Assembly (NCBI RefSeq): GCF_049446155.1
Contig: NZ_JBMSEE010000010.1
Location: forward strand, 1-64,000
From: Rivibacter sp049446155
Lineage (GTDB): Bacteria; Pseudomonadota; Gammaproteobacteria; Burkholderiales; Burkholderiaceae_C
Length of the DNA stretch: 64,000 nt
Direction: 5' to 3'
Of the stretch, positions 15,203 to 23,910 are shown piece by piece. Under the pieces are notes generated by a model. That model was not told the origin of the DNA and ran no database searches. It was given only the letters and a program-made list of their open reading frames with translations. A program made the position numbers and the translations under genes. How positions within the stretch are numbered: position 1 is the first letter of the stretch; each line of letters starts with the position of its first letter.

Positions 15203-15997
15203 TCAGCGGACGATGCCGCGCTTGGCAGCGGCGAGGAAACCGAGCATCAGCTCGATGTCGGCCTCGCCGCCTTCGACGCCTGAGCTTCGCAGCGCCGCGA
15301 TCTCGCCCTGGGCGTCGTCGAGCGTCAGGCCGTTGCGGTAAAGCAGCCGATGCATCTGCTTGACCTGCGCGATGCGCTCGGCCGAGAAGCCGCGCCGGCG
15401 CAGGCCTTCGACGTTGAAGCCGTGCACATGGGCCGGGTTGCCGTCGACCATCATGAACGGCGGCACGTCCTGCGAGATCGCGCTGGAAAAGCCCAGCATC
15501 GCGTGCGCACCAACCTTGCAGAACTGGTGCACACCAGTCAGCCCGCCGACGATGACCCAGTCATCGATTCGCACGTGGCCGGCCAGCGTCGCGTTGTTGG
15601 CCAGGATGCACTGGTTGCCGACGGCCACGTCGTGCGCGACGTGCACGTAGGCCATGATCCAGTTGTCCGAGCCGATGCGCGTGACGCCACCGTCTTGCAC
15701 CGTGCCGGTGTTGAAGGTGCAGAACTCGCGCACCGTGTTGCGCTCGCCGATCTCCAGGCGCGTCGGCTCGCCGGCGTACTTCTTGTCTTGCGGCGGCCCG
15801 CCGATGCTGCTGTGCGGATGGAAGACGTTGTCGGCGCCGATCGTGGTGGCGCCGTCGATCACGCAGTGCGCGCCGATGCGCGTGCGCGCGCCGATGCGCA
15901 CCGCCGGGCCGATCACGGCATACGGACCGACCACAACGCCTTCGGCCAGCTCGGCCTTCGGATCGACGATCGCCGTCGGATGGACCTGCGTGGACAT
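15203..15997 (-). CDS. lpxA: acyl-ACP--UDP-N-acetylglucosamine O-acyltransferase
   Basis: LpxA adds the first 3-hydroxyacyl chain to UDP-GlcNAc, starting lipid A synthesis. The 264-residue protein is a left-handed beta-helix built from hexapeptide repeats from about residue 5 onward, with the catalytic His in YVHVAHDVAVGNQCILANNA and the family segment GLTGVHQFCKVGAHAMLGFS. A C-terminal helical part ends the protein. The ATG at 15997 gives MSTQVHPTAIVDP, the standard start; further upstream codons up to 16039 would overlap fabZ. It follows fabZ by 11 bases, the common lpxD-fabZ-lpxA-lpxB order. Confidence 0.98.
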   Translation of the reverse strand: MSTQVHPTAIVDPKAELAEGVVVGPYAVIGPAVRIGARTRIGAHCVIDGATTIGADNVFHPHSSIGGPPQDKKYAGEPTRLEIGERNTVREFCTFNTGTVQDGGVTRIGSDNWIMAYVHVAHDVAVGNQCILANNATLAGHVRIDDWVIVGGLTGVHQFCKVGAHAMLGFSSAISQDVPPFMMVDGNPAHVHGFNVEGLRRRGFSAERIAQVKQMHRLLYRNGLTLDDAQGEIAALRSSGVEGGEADIELMLGFLAAAKRGIVR

Positions 15998-16008
15998 CTG
16001 CGAAGGGT

Positions 16009-16455
16009 TCAGCAAGGCGCGATCTTGCGCATCGTGCACATCAGCTCGGCCTCGGCCGCGAGCTCGCCGGCCACTGACGCGCGCGCCTTGAACTTGTGGA
16101 TGCCCGCACGGATGCGGTCGACCTCGACCTCGAGGATGAGCTGGTCGCCGGGCTCGACCGGTCGCTTGAAGCGCGCACCGTCGATGCCGGCGAAATAGAT
16201 CACCGAGTCCTCGCCGCTGCCCTCGCCCTCGCCCGAGAAGCTCAACAGCGCGGCCGCCTGGGCCAGCGCCTCGAGGATCAGCACGCCGGGCATCACCGGG
16301 CGGTGCGGGAAGTGGCCGAGAAACACGGGTTCATTGATCGAGACGTTCTTCAGCGCCTTGATGCGCTTGCCCGCTTCGACCTCCAGCACGCGATCGACCA
16401 GCAGGATCGGGTAGCGGTGCGGGATCTTCTTGAGGATGGTGTGGATGTCCATCAT
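16009..16455 (-). CDS. fabZ: 3-hydroxyacyl-[acyl-carrier-protein] dehydratase
   Basis: FabZ dehydrates 3-hydroxyacyl-ACP during fatty acid elongation, drawing on the same 3-hydroxyacyl-ACP pool used by LpxA and LpxD. The 148-residue hotdog protein has LKKIPHRYPILLVDRVLEVE at the start, the catalytic His in GHFPHRPVMPGVL and the catalytic Glu in LILEALAQAAALL. The ATG at 16455 overlaps the lpxD stop (ATGA); a second ATG follows at once at 16452, giving an MM start. Confidence 0.98.
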   Translation of the reverse strand: MMDIHTILKKIPHRYPILLVDRVLEVEAGKRIKALKNVSINEPVFLGHFPHRPVMPGVLILEALAQAAALLSFSGEGEGSGEDSVIYFAGIDGARFKRPVEPGDQLILEVEVDRIRAGIHKFKARASVAGELAAEAELMCTMRKIAPC

Positions 16456-17510
16456 GGCGTTTGTTCCTGTTCGCCTTGGCCGCCCTCGGCCAGGCGCTTC
16501 TCGAGCGTGCGGACGCGCTCGCGCAGCTGATACAGCTGGCGCAGCGTGACGGCGTTCTTCTCCCAGGCGCGATTGTCGTCGAGCGGGAAGAAGCCGCTGT
16601 AGACGCCGGGCCGGCGGATCGAGTGGCTGACGGTGCTCTGCGCGGAGATGTGCACGTCGTCGACGATCTCGAGATGGCCGAGGATGCCGGCGCCGCCGCC
16701 GACGGTGCAGCGCGCGCCGATGCGCGTGGAGCCGGCCACCGCGGCGCAACCCGCCATCGCGGTGTGCGCGCCGATGTGCACGTTGTGCGCGATCTGGATG
16801 AGGTTGTCGAGCTTGACGCCGTCTTCGAGCACGGTGTCGCCCAGCGCGCCGCGGTCGATGCAGGTGTTGGCGCCGATCTCGACGTCGTCGCCGATGCGCA
16901 CCGCACCGAGCTGCTCGATCTTCACGTAGCCCTCGCGCGTGGGCGCGAAGCCGAAGCCGTCGGCGCCGATCACGACGCCGCTGTGGACCACGCCGCGCGC
17001 ACCGATGCTGCAGTCGAAGCCGAGCACGACTTGCGCCGCCAGCCGCGTGCCGGCGCCGACGCGCGCATTGCGCCCGATGTGGCACTGCGGCCCGATCACC
17101 GCGCCCTCGCCGATTTGCGCACCGGCCTCCACGACTGCGAGCGCGCCGATGTGCACGCCCGCGCCGATCACGGCGCCGGCATCGACCACCGCGCTCGGAT
17201 GCACGCCCGGCGCCGCGCCCGGGCGCGCGCGCGCGGCCCACCACTGCGTGAGCCGGGCGAAATAGAGGTAGGGATCGGGCGTGACGATCGCCGCGCCGCG
17301 CGCGCAGGCTGCCTCTTTCAACGCCGGTGCGACGATCACCGCGGCGGCCGCGGTGGCTTCGAGCTGCGAGCGGTAGCGCGGATTGGAGAGAAAGGCGATC
17401 GAGCGGTCGTCGGCCGCGTCGAGCGGCGCGATGCGCTCGATGGCCAGGCCGGCATCGCCGGCCATCTCTCCGCCGAGGGCGGAGACGATGTCGCCGAGCG
17501 TGGTCCTCAT
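16452..17510 (-). CDS. lpxD: UDP-3-O-acylglucosamine N-acyltransferase
   Basis: LpxD adds the N-linked 3-hydroxyacyl chain to UDP-3-O-acylglucosamine in lipid A synthesis. The 352-residue protein has an N-terminal uridine-binding domain to about residue 100, a beta-helix of hexapeptide repeats, the segment IGADGFGFAPTREGYVKIEQ, the catalytic His in LIQIAHNVHIGAHTAMAG, and a C-terminal helix (LRQLYQLRERVRTLEKRLAE). I chose the ATG at 17510 because MRTTLGDIVSALGGEMAGD fits the family; a GTG at 17531 would add 7 residues. It is 49 bases downstream of ompH. Confidence 0.97.
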   Translation of the reverse strand: MRTTLGDIVSALGGEMAGDAGLAIERIAPLDAADDRSIAFLSNPRYRSQLEATAAAAVIVAPALKEAACARGAAIVTPDPYLYFARLTQWWAARARPGAAPGVHPSAVVDAGAVIGAGVHIGALAVVEAGAQIGEGAVIGPQCHIGRNARVGAGTRLAAQVVLGFDCSIGARGVVHSGVVIGADGFGFAPTREGYVKIEQLGAVRIGDDVEIGANTCIDRGALGDTVLEDGVKLDNLIQIAHNVHIGAHTAMAGCAAVAGSTRIGARCTVGGGAGILGHLEIVDDVHISAQSTVSHSIRRPGVYSGFFPLDDNRAWEKNAVTLRQLYQLRERVRTLEKRLAEGGQGEQEQTP

Positions 17511-17559
17511 GCGAAACACGCGCTCGGCCACCGGAGCGCCGCGCGCTCCGGCGCAGGCA

Positions 17560-18078
17560 TCACTTCGTTGCGGCGGGGCCGTTGAGCGACTTGATCACCT
17601 TGTCGGTGATGTCCGCCTTCGGGCCCGCGAACACGGCTTCCTGCAGGATCAGGTCGTACTTCTCCTGCTCGAAGATCTGGCGGATCACCTTGTTCGCACG
17701 CTCGACCACCGCACTGAGCTCTTCGTTCTTGCGCTGGTTGAGGTCTTCCTGGAACTCGCGGCGGCGGCGCTGGAAGTCGCGGTCCTGCTCGACCAGCTCG
17801 CGCTGGCGGCGGGTGCGCTCGCTCTCGGGCAGCGTGGGAGCGTCCTTCTCGAGCTTGTCCGACGAGGCCTTCAGGCGCTGCGCGGTCTCGGCCAGCTCCT
17901 TCTCGCGCTTGCTGAACTCGGTCTCGAGCTTGGCCTGTGCCGCCTTCGCCGCCTGCGACTCGCGCAGGATGCGTTCGCTGTTGACGTAGCCGATCTTCAG
18001 ATCCTGGGCCTGCACGGCAGAAACACCCAATGCCAGCGCGGATGCGGCCAGCAGCGAGCTCAAGGAAAAAGTCTTCAT
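17560..18078 (-). CDS. skp: periplasmic chaperone Skp/OmpH
   Basis: Skp binds unfolded outer-membrane proteins in the periplasm and hands them to the BAM complex. The 172-residue precursor has a signal peptide cut after about residue 24 (LALGVSAVQA then QDLKIGYVNSERIL) and a long charged coiled coil in the middle (FSKREKELAETAQRLKASSD, FQRRRREFQEDLNQRKNEEL), the tentacle region of the trimer. Its ATG shares the A of the bamA stop codon (TGATG), so it is coupled to bamA, a near-universal pairing. Confidence 0.96.
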   Translation of the reverse strand: MKTFSLSSLLAASALALGVSAVQAQDLKIGYVNSERILRESQAAKAAQAKLETEFSKREKELAETAQRLKASSDKLEKDAPTLPESERTRRQRELVEQDRDFQRRRREFQEDLNQRKNEELSAVVERANKVIRQIFEQEKYDLILQEAVFAGPKADITDKVIKSLNGPAATK

Positions 18079-20462
18079 CAGAACGCAGTCCCGATCTGGA
18101 ATTGGAACCGTTGGATTCTATCTTGCGAGAACTTGCGCAACGGCGTGCCGTAGCTGAGTTTCAGCGGGCCGACGGGCGACACCCAGCTCAGGCCGATGCC
18201 TGCCGACGAACGCAGGTCGTCGAACGAAGCGTTGTCGTCGTTCTCGCCCCAGACGTTGCCGGCATCGGCCCATGCGAACAGACGCAGCGTGCGGTCGTTG
18301 CCGGAGCCGGGCACCGGAACGTAGAACTCGGCGTTGATGTTGAGCTTGCGGTTGCCGCCGATGTAGGCACCGGTCACGTCGACGGGGCCGAGCGAGCCCT
18401 GGTCGAAGCCGCGCACGGAGCCGAGGCCGCCGCCGTAGAAGTTCTTGAAGATCGGGAACGGCCGGCCACTGAGGCCCTCGCCCCAGCCGGCTTCGGCGTT
18501 CAGACCGAGCGTGAACTTCTTGCCCAGCGGGATCCATTGCTGGATCTGATAGTTCGCGCGCAGGTAGCGCGTGTCGAAGGCCGCGCCCCACTCGGCATTG
18601 AGCCGCTGGTAGCGGCCCGCCGTCGGCACCAGGGCCGAGTCGCGGCTGTCGCGCTGCCAGCCGAGCGTGATCGGCAAGCTGGTACTGGTGTCGCCGAACT
18701 CCTCGCGGTAGAGGAAGTAGCTGTTCGGGATCGACGCGCCGGCACGGATCTCGGTGCGCTCGACACCCACGCCCATGAACACCGTGTCGTACTCGGTGAA
18801 CGGCACGCCGAAGCGGATCGCGCCGCCTTGCGTGACGATGCTGTACTCCTCGCCCTGGCTGTTGATGGGCTTTTGGGTACGGTAGTAGACGTCGATGCCG
18901 CGCGAGACGCCGTCGATCGTGAAGTACGGGTCGACGGTGCTGAGCACGAAGGTGCGGTTATAGCGGCTGGTGTTGAACTCGAGGCCGAGGTAGTTGCCGC
19001 TGCCGAAGATGTTGTCCTGCTTGATGCCGAAGTTCAGCGACAGCTTCTCCGCACTCGAGAAGCCGGCGCCGAGCTGGATGTTGCCGGTCGGCTTTTCCTT
19101 CACGTTGGCGGTCAGGTCGACCTGGTCGGGCGAACCCGGCACCTCCGCCGTGTCGACCGTGACCTCACTGAAGTAGCCGAGGCGGTCGATGCGGTCGCGT
19201 GAGAGCTTGATCTTGCGGCCGTCGTACCACGAGGACTCGAACTGGCGGAACTCGCGGCGCACGATCTCGTCGCGCGTGCGGGCGTTGCCGGCCACGTTGA
19301 CGCGCCGCACGTAGACGCGCCGCGACGGCTCGCCGACCAGCACCACTGCCACGCGACCGGTGGCGCGGTCGATCTCGGGGCGCGTCTCGATGCGCGCGAA
19401 GGCGTAGCCGAACAGGCCGTAGAGCTCGGTGAAGCGGCGCGTCGTCTCGGCGACGTCGGCGGCCCGGTAGGCCTCACCCGGCTTGACGCTGATCACGCGC
19501 TTGAAGTCGTCTTCCTTGCCGAGGTAGTCGCCCTCGAGGCGGACCTCGGTCACCGTGTAGGGCTGGCCCTCGGTGATGTTGATCGTGATCGCGATGTTCT
19601 GCTTGTCCGGCGAGATCGCGACCTGCGTGGAATCGACCCTGAACTCGAGGTAGCCGCGGTCGAGGTAGTACGAGCGCAGGGTTTCGAGATCGGCGTTGAG
19701 CTTGGTGCGCGAGTAGCGGTCGGTCTTGGTGTACCAGGTCAGCCAGCCGCTGGTGGTGCTTTCGAGCTGGCCGAGCAGCGTGCCCTCGGAGAAGGCCTTC
19801 GCGCCGACGATGCGGATCTCGCTGATCTTCGCGACCTCGCCCTCGACCACATTGAACGACACGTTGACGCGGTTGCGCTCGATCGGCGTGATGGTGGTCA
19901 CCACCTCGGCGCCGTAGAGGCTCTTGGTGAGGTACTGGCGCTTGAGTTCCTGCTCGGCGCGGTCGGCGAGCGCGCGGTCGAAGGGCTGGCCTTCGCCGAT
20001 GCCGACGTCCTTGAGCGACTTCGTCAGCGCGTCCTTGTCGAACTCCTTGAGCCCGACGAACTCGACGCCCGCGATGATCGGACGCTCCTCGACGATCACC
20101 ACCGCGACGTCGTCGACGATCTCGATGCGAACGTCCTTGAACAGGCCGGTCGCGAAGAGCGCGCGCAGCGCGGCGGCGCCCTTCTCGTCGGTGTAGGTGT
20201 CGCCGATGCGAAACGGCAGCGCGCCGAACACGGTGCCGGCGTCGCTGCGCTGCAGGCCCTCGACGCGGATGTCCTTGAGCGTGAACGGATCGACGGCCCA
20301 CGCGGGCAGCGAAAGCCCCGCGACGAGCGCTGCGGCGATGACGGTGGGACGGAGAGCCGACAGGCGCGAGACGCGGCCGCCGATGCGTGCGTTGTGGGGA
20401 GCGTCGTTGCGGCGCGAGGGCCGGCGGCAAAAGGGGGCCGGGCCCACAGACGAGAGCGACAT
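18078..20462 (-). CDS. bamA: outer-membrane protein assembly factor BamA
   Basis: BamA is the beta-barrel core of the machine that inserts outer-membrane proteins. After the signal segment (TVIAAALVAGLSLPAWA then VDPFTLKDIRVEGLQRSDAG) come five POTRA domains and a 16-strand barrel with the conserved GGGLGSVRGFDQGSLGP loop (VRGF motif) and an aromatic C-terminus, FQFQIGTAF. With the ATG at 20462 the protein is 794 residues and has an unusually long basic stretch of about 40 residues before the signal core. An internal start near VSRLSALRP would give a more ordinary signal peptide. It starts 8 bases after the rseP stop and couples to skp. Confidence 0.96.
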   Translation of the reverse strand: MSLSSVGPAPFCRRPSRRNDAPHNARIGGRVSRLSALRPTVIAAALVAGLSLPAWAVDPFTLKDIRVEGLQRSDAGTVFGALPFRIGDTYTDEKGAAALRALFATGLFKDVRIEIVDDVAVVIVEERPIIAGVEFVGLKEFDKDALTKSLKDVGIGEGQPFDRALADRAEQELKRQYLTKSLYGAEVVTTITPIERNRVNVSFNVVEGEVAKISEIRIVGAKAFSEGTLLGQLESTTSGWLTWYTKTDRYSRTKLNADLETLRSYYLDRGYLEFRVDSTQVAISPDKQNIAITINITEGQPYTVTEVRLEGDYLGKEDDFKRVISVKPGEAYRAADVAETTRRFTELYGLFGYAFARIETRPEIDRATGRVAVVLVGEPSRRVYVRRVNVAGNARTRDEIVRREFRQFESSWYDGRKIKLSRDRIDRLGYFSEVTVDTAEVPGSPDQVDLTANVKEKPTGNIQLGAGFSSAEKLSLNFGIKQDNIFGSGNYLGLEFNTSRYNRTFVLSTVDPYFTIDGVSRGIDVYYRTQKPINSQGEEYSIVTQGGAIRFGVPFTEYDTVFMGVGVERTEIRAGASIPNSYFLYREEFGDTSTSLPITLGWQRDSRDSALVPTAGRYQRLNAEWGAAFDTRYLRANYQIQQWIPLGKKFTLGLNAEAGWGEGLSGRPFPIFKNFYGGGLGSVRGFDQGSLGPVDVTGAYIGGNRKLNINAEFYVPVPGSGNDRTLRLFAWADAGNVWGENDDNASFDDLRSSAGIGLSWVSPVGPLKLSYGTPLRKFSQDRIQRFQFQIGTAF

Positions 20463-20470
20463 GCGTGGAA

Positions 20471-21856
20471 TCAATGCAGGCCCAGCAGCCGGGCCAGATC
20501 GTTGTAGAGGGCGAGTGACATCATCAGGACCATGATCGCGAGGCCGCCTCGCTGCAGCCGATCGAGCCACACCTCGGAGACCGGCCGCCCTGTCACTCCT
20601 TCAAAAAGATAATACATGAGGTGCCCGCCATCGAGCATCGGCAGCGGCAGCAGATTCAGCACGCCGAGGCTGACGCTGACCAGCGCGAGAAAGCCCAGGT
20701 AGTAGGCCAGGCCGAGCTCGGCGGATTGACCCGCGTAGTCGGCGATCGTCAGCGGCCCGCTGAGGTTGCGCAGCGAGGCCTCGCCGATCAGCATCTTGCC
20801 AAGCATGCGCAGGCTCAGGCTCGACACGTCGATCATGCGGCGAAAGCCGTAGCCGATGCCTTCGAGCGCGCCCTGGCGCACCAGCACCATCTCCGGCGCC
20901 CCGCCGACAAAGGCCTCGATGCGCGCGACACGCTGCTCGCCCTCGCCCTGCATCTGGGGCTCAACCTCGAGTTCGATCGGCTCGGCCGCTGCGTCGCCGC
21001 CGCGCTGCACCAGCCAGGTCATCGGCAGGGGGCGGCCCTCGCGCGCCGCGGCGCGGATGCGCTCGCGCACGCGGGCCGCATCGGGCATCGCCTCGCCGTC
21101 GACCGACAGCACGCGATCGCCGGCACGCAGGCCGGCGCGGTCGGCCGGACCGTCGGGCACGACCTTGCCGATCACCGGTTCGCCGAACGGCGAGCCGATG
21201 CCGATGCGCTTGAGCAGCGCCGCATCCGCTTCGCGCGCACCGAGCGTCGACAGCGCGAGGCGCACGTCGCGCTCGTGGCGCCCGTCGGCGTCGGTCACGC
21301 GCAGCCACAGGTCATCGCCGGCCAGCGTCGATTGCGTCAGCTTCCAGCGCAGGTCGCTGAAGGAATCGATCTCGTCCCAGTCGCCGTCGCGGTCGGCATC
21401 CCCTGCGCTGCTGGCGCGCACCCAGTCGCCGGAGCGCAGGCCGGCCTGCTCGGCCAAGCTGCCGCTGGCCGGCGTCGACAGCAGCGCGCGCGGCTCCTCG
21501 GTGCCGATCCAGCCGGCGACCGCGTACAGCGCCACTGCCAGCAGCAGGTTGGCGGCCGGGCCGGCAATCACGATCGCGGCACGGCGCAGCAGGGGCTGGC
21601 GGTTGAACGCGCGGTGCAGCTCGGACGGATCGACCGCCTCTTCGCGTTCGTCGAGCATCTTCACGTAGCCGCCCAGCGGCAGCGCGGCCACGACGAATTC
21701 GGTCTCGCCGCGCTGACGCCGCCACAGCGGGCGGCCGAAGCCGATCGAAAAGCGCAGCACCTTCACGCCGCAGGCCACGGCCACGCGGTAGTGGCCCCAC
21801 TCATGCACGACGATCAGGATCGCCAGCGTGACGATGAACGCAAGAACCGTGGTCAT
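20471..21856 (-). CDS. rseP: site-2 protease RseP
   Basis: RseP is the inner-membrane zinc protease that cuts the anti-sigma factor RseA within the membrane and clears remnant signal peptides. The 461-residue protein has the zinc motif HEWGH at residues 18-22, a first membrane segment around it, two PDZ domains in the periplasm (from about residue 115 and about 210), and the C-terminal LDGGHLMYYLFEGVTGRPVS that completes the active site. The ATG overlaps the dxr stop by 4 bases. Its neighbour bamA makes outer-membrane proteins whose misfolding triggers this pathway. Confidence 0.97.
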   Translation of the reverse strand: MTTVLAFIVTLAILIVVHEWGHYRVAVACGVKVLRFSIGFGRPLWRRQRGETEFVVAALPLGGYVKMLDEREEAVDPSELHRAFNRQPLLRRAAIVIAGPAANLLLAVALYAVAGWIGTEEPRALLSTPASGSLAEQAGLRSGDWVRASSAGDADRDGDWDEIDSFSDLRWKLTQSTLAGDDLWLRVTDADGRHERDVRLALSTLGAREADAALLKRIGIGSPFGEPVIGKVVPDGPADRAGLRAGDRVLSVDGEAMPDAARVRERIRAAAREGRPLPMTWLVQRGGDAAAEPIELEVEPQMQGEGEQRVARIEAFVGGAPEMVLVRQGALEGIGYGFRRMIDVSSLSLRMLGKMLIGEASLRNLSGPLTIADYAGQSAELGLAYYLGFLALVSVSLGVLNLLPLPMLDGGHLMYYLFEGVTGRPVSEVWLDRLQRGGLAIMVLMMSLALYNDLARLLGLH

Positions 21857-23049
21857 CGTGCCGTTCTCCGAAGCGCGCTCACCTGCTGCTCGGCGGCCGC
21901 GCGGCTGCGCGCATCCAACTCGATCAGCGACTCGAGCGAAGCCGTGGCGCCCGGCTCGATGGACAGCGCCGACAACGTGTCGGCGTTGACGGCATGGATC
22001 TGGTCAAAGCGGATGCGCCGCTCGAGGAAGGCCGCCACCGCGACCTCGTTGGCCGCATTGAGCACCGCCGTGCTGCCCGGCGCCGCCGTCAATGCCTGCC
22101 AGGCAAGCTGCAGGCCCGGAAAGCGCTCGGCATCGGCGACCTCGAAGCTCAGGTCGCGCAGCGTGGCGAAATCGAGCGTCGCGGCGCCGCTTTCGATGCG
22201 CTCGGGCCACGCCAGGCCGTAGGCGATGGGCACGCGCATGTCCGGCGTGCCGAGCTGGGCCAGCACGGAGGCATCGCGGCACACGACCATCGAATGGATG
22301 ATGCTTTGCGGATGGATCACCACCCGCACGCGCTCGGGCGCGAGCCCGAACAGCCAGCGCGCTTCGATGACCTCGAGCGCCTTGTTCATCATCGTGGCCG
22401 AGTCGACCGAGATCTTGCGGCCCATGACCCAGTTCGGATGCGCGCAGGCCTCGTCCGGCGTCACGTCACGCAGCGTGTGCGGCGCACGGGTGCGAAACGG
22501 CCCGCCCGAGGCGGTGAGGACGATGTGGTCGATGCGCGCGTCCCAGGCGGAACGGTCTTCCGGCAGGCACTGGAAGATCGCCGAATGCTCGCTGTCGATC
22601 GGCAGCAGCGTCGCTGCGCCCTCCTCGACCGCGCGCATGAACAGCTCGCCGCCGACCACCAGCGCTTCCTTGTTGGCCAGCAGCAGCCGCTTGCCGGCAC
22701 GCGCGGCCGCCAGGCATGGCGCCAGTCCGGCCGCACCGACGATCGCCGCCATCACCGCGTCGACCTGCGGATGGGCGGCCAGGTCGGCGAGCGCCTGCGC
22801 GCCGTCGAGCACCTCGGTGTCGGTGTCGGCCAGCGCGGCGCGCAGCGCCCGCGCCTGGGCCTGGCCCGGCATCGCGGCAAAGCGCGGTCGGAAGCGTCGG
22901 CACAGTTCGGCCAGTTCGTCGACGCGGCTCGCCGCCGTCAGCGCGAACGCTTCGTAGCGGTCCGGGTGGCGCGCGATCACGTCGAGCGTGCTGGCGCCGA
23001 TGGAGCCGGTGGCGCCGAGCACGCAGATGCGCTGGCGAAGAGTAGTCAT
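21853..23049 (-). CDS. dxr: 1-deoxy-D-xylulose 5-phosphate reductoisomerase
   Basis: Dxr converts DXP to MEP with NADPH, the first committed step of the MEP isoprenoid route; IspG of the same route is encoded at 46737. The 398-residue enzyme begins ICVLGATGSIGASTLDVIAR (NADPH site) and has LLANKEALVVGGELF, the metal-binding IDSEHSAIFQCL, LTASGGPF and HPNWVMGRKISVDSATMMNK. Isoprenoid units made here feed UppS, encoded two genes upstream. It is 10 bases downstream of cdsA. Confidence 0.98.
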   Translation of the reverse strand: MTTLRQRICVLGATGSIGASTLDVIARHPDRYEAFALTAASRVDELAELCRRFRPRFAAMPGQAQARALRAALADTDTEVLDGAQALADLAAHPQVDAVMAAIVGAAGLAPCLAAARAGKRLLLANKEALVVGGELFMRAVEEGAATLLPIDSEHSAIFQCLPEDRSAWDARIDHIVLTASGGPFRTRAPHTLRDVTPDEACAHPNWVMGRKISVDSATMMNKALEVIEARWLFGLAPERVRVVIHPQSIIHSMVVCRDASVLAQLGTPDMRVPIAYGLAWPERIESGAATLDFATLRDLSFEVADAERFPGLQLAWQALTAAPGSTAVLNAANEVAVAAFLERRIRFDQIHAVNADTLSALSIEPGATASLESLIELDARSRAAAEQQVSALRRTAR

Positions 23050-23059
23050 CGGATCAAAC

Positions 23060-23905
23060 CTAAAGCGAAATCAGCGCCAGCGCGACCGGGAAAACCGGCA
23101 GCAGCGCGTCGATGCGGTCGAGCACGCCGCCATGGCCGGGCAGCAGGCCGCTGCTGTCCTTGGCGCCGGCGCTGCGCTTGACGAGCGACTCGAACAAGTC
23201 GCCCACCACACTCAGCGCGGCCAGGAACACCACCGCGAGCACGAGCACGACCAGTCCGCCGCGCGCGCGCAGTTCGGAAAACAGGCTGGCGCCGTCGATC
23301 GTTGCGGCGTAGGCACGATCGAAGGCGACCCATGCCAGCGCCAGCACGATCACCGCGACCAGGCCGCTCCAGACACCCTCCCAGCTCTTGCCGGGGCTGA
23401 TCGCGGGGGCGAGCTTGCGGCGGCCGAACGCGCGGCCGCCGAAATAGGCCGCCACGTCGGCCACCCAGACCAGCGCGAACACCGACAGCAGGAAATTGAC
23501 GCCACGCGCGCGCGCCGTCGCCAGGGCCAGCCCGGCCGCCCACAGCAGCACGATGCCCAGCAGGCAGCGCATGGCCACCGGCCAGTCGGGCCAGCGAGCA
23601 ACGCCGCGCGCGAGCACGAGCGAGCCACCGGCGACCCACCACAGCACCGCCAGCCACCAGAGCCAGGTGACGTCGGCCGCCGGACCGCGAGCCACCCACC
23701 AGATGAGCACCGCGCCGAGCGCGACCACCACGCCGAGCGCGACCGCGCGCGCGCCCGGCCAACCGTTCAGGCGCGCCCATTCCCAGCCGGCCGCGCCGAT
23801 GGCGACCAGCGCCAGAAGGGCGAAAGGCTGGGGCGACGACGCGAACACGGCCGGCAGCAGCAGCGCGAGCAGCAGCACCGCCGTCAGGATGCGCTGGCGC
23901 AGCAT
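23060..23905 (-). CDS. cdsA: phosphatidate cytidylyltransferase
   Basis: CdsA makes CDP-diacylglycerol from phosphatidate and CTP in the inner membrane, the branch point for all phospholipids and the substrate of PgsA at 4213. The 281-residue protein has about seven or eight membrane helices and the signature S-x-x-KR-x-x-x-x-KD in ESLVKRSAGAKDSSGLLPGH followed by GGVLDRIDALL. I chose the ATG at 23905 (MLRQRILTAVLLL); upstream in-frame codons lie inside uppS. It starts 5 bases after the uppS stop. Confidence 0.96.
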   Translation of the reverse strand: MLRQRILTAVLLLALLLPAVFASSPQPFALLALVAIGAAGWEWARLNGWPGARAVALGVVVALGAVLIWWVARGPAADVTWLWWLAVLWWVAGGSLVLARGVARWPDWPVAMRCLLGIVLLWAAGLALATARARGVNFLLSVFALVWVADVAAYFGGRAFGRRKLAPAISPGKSWEGVWSGLVAVIVLALAWVAFDRAYAATIDGASLFSELRARGGLVVLVLAVVFLAALSVVGDLFESLVKRSAGAKDSSGLLPGHGGVLDRIDALLPVFPVALALISL

Positions 23906-23910
23906 CTCGG

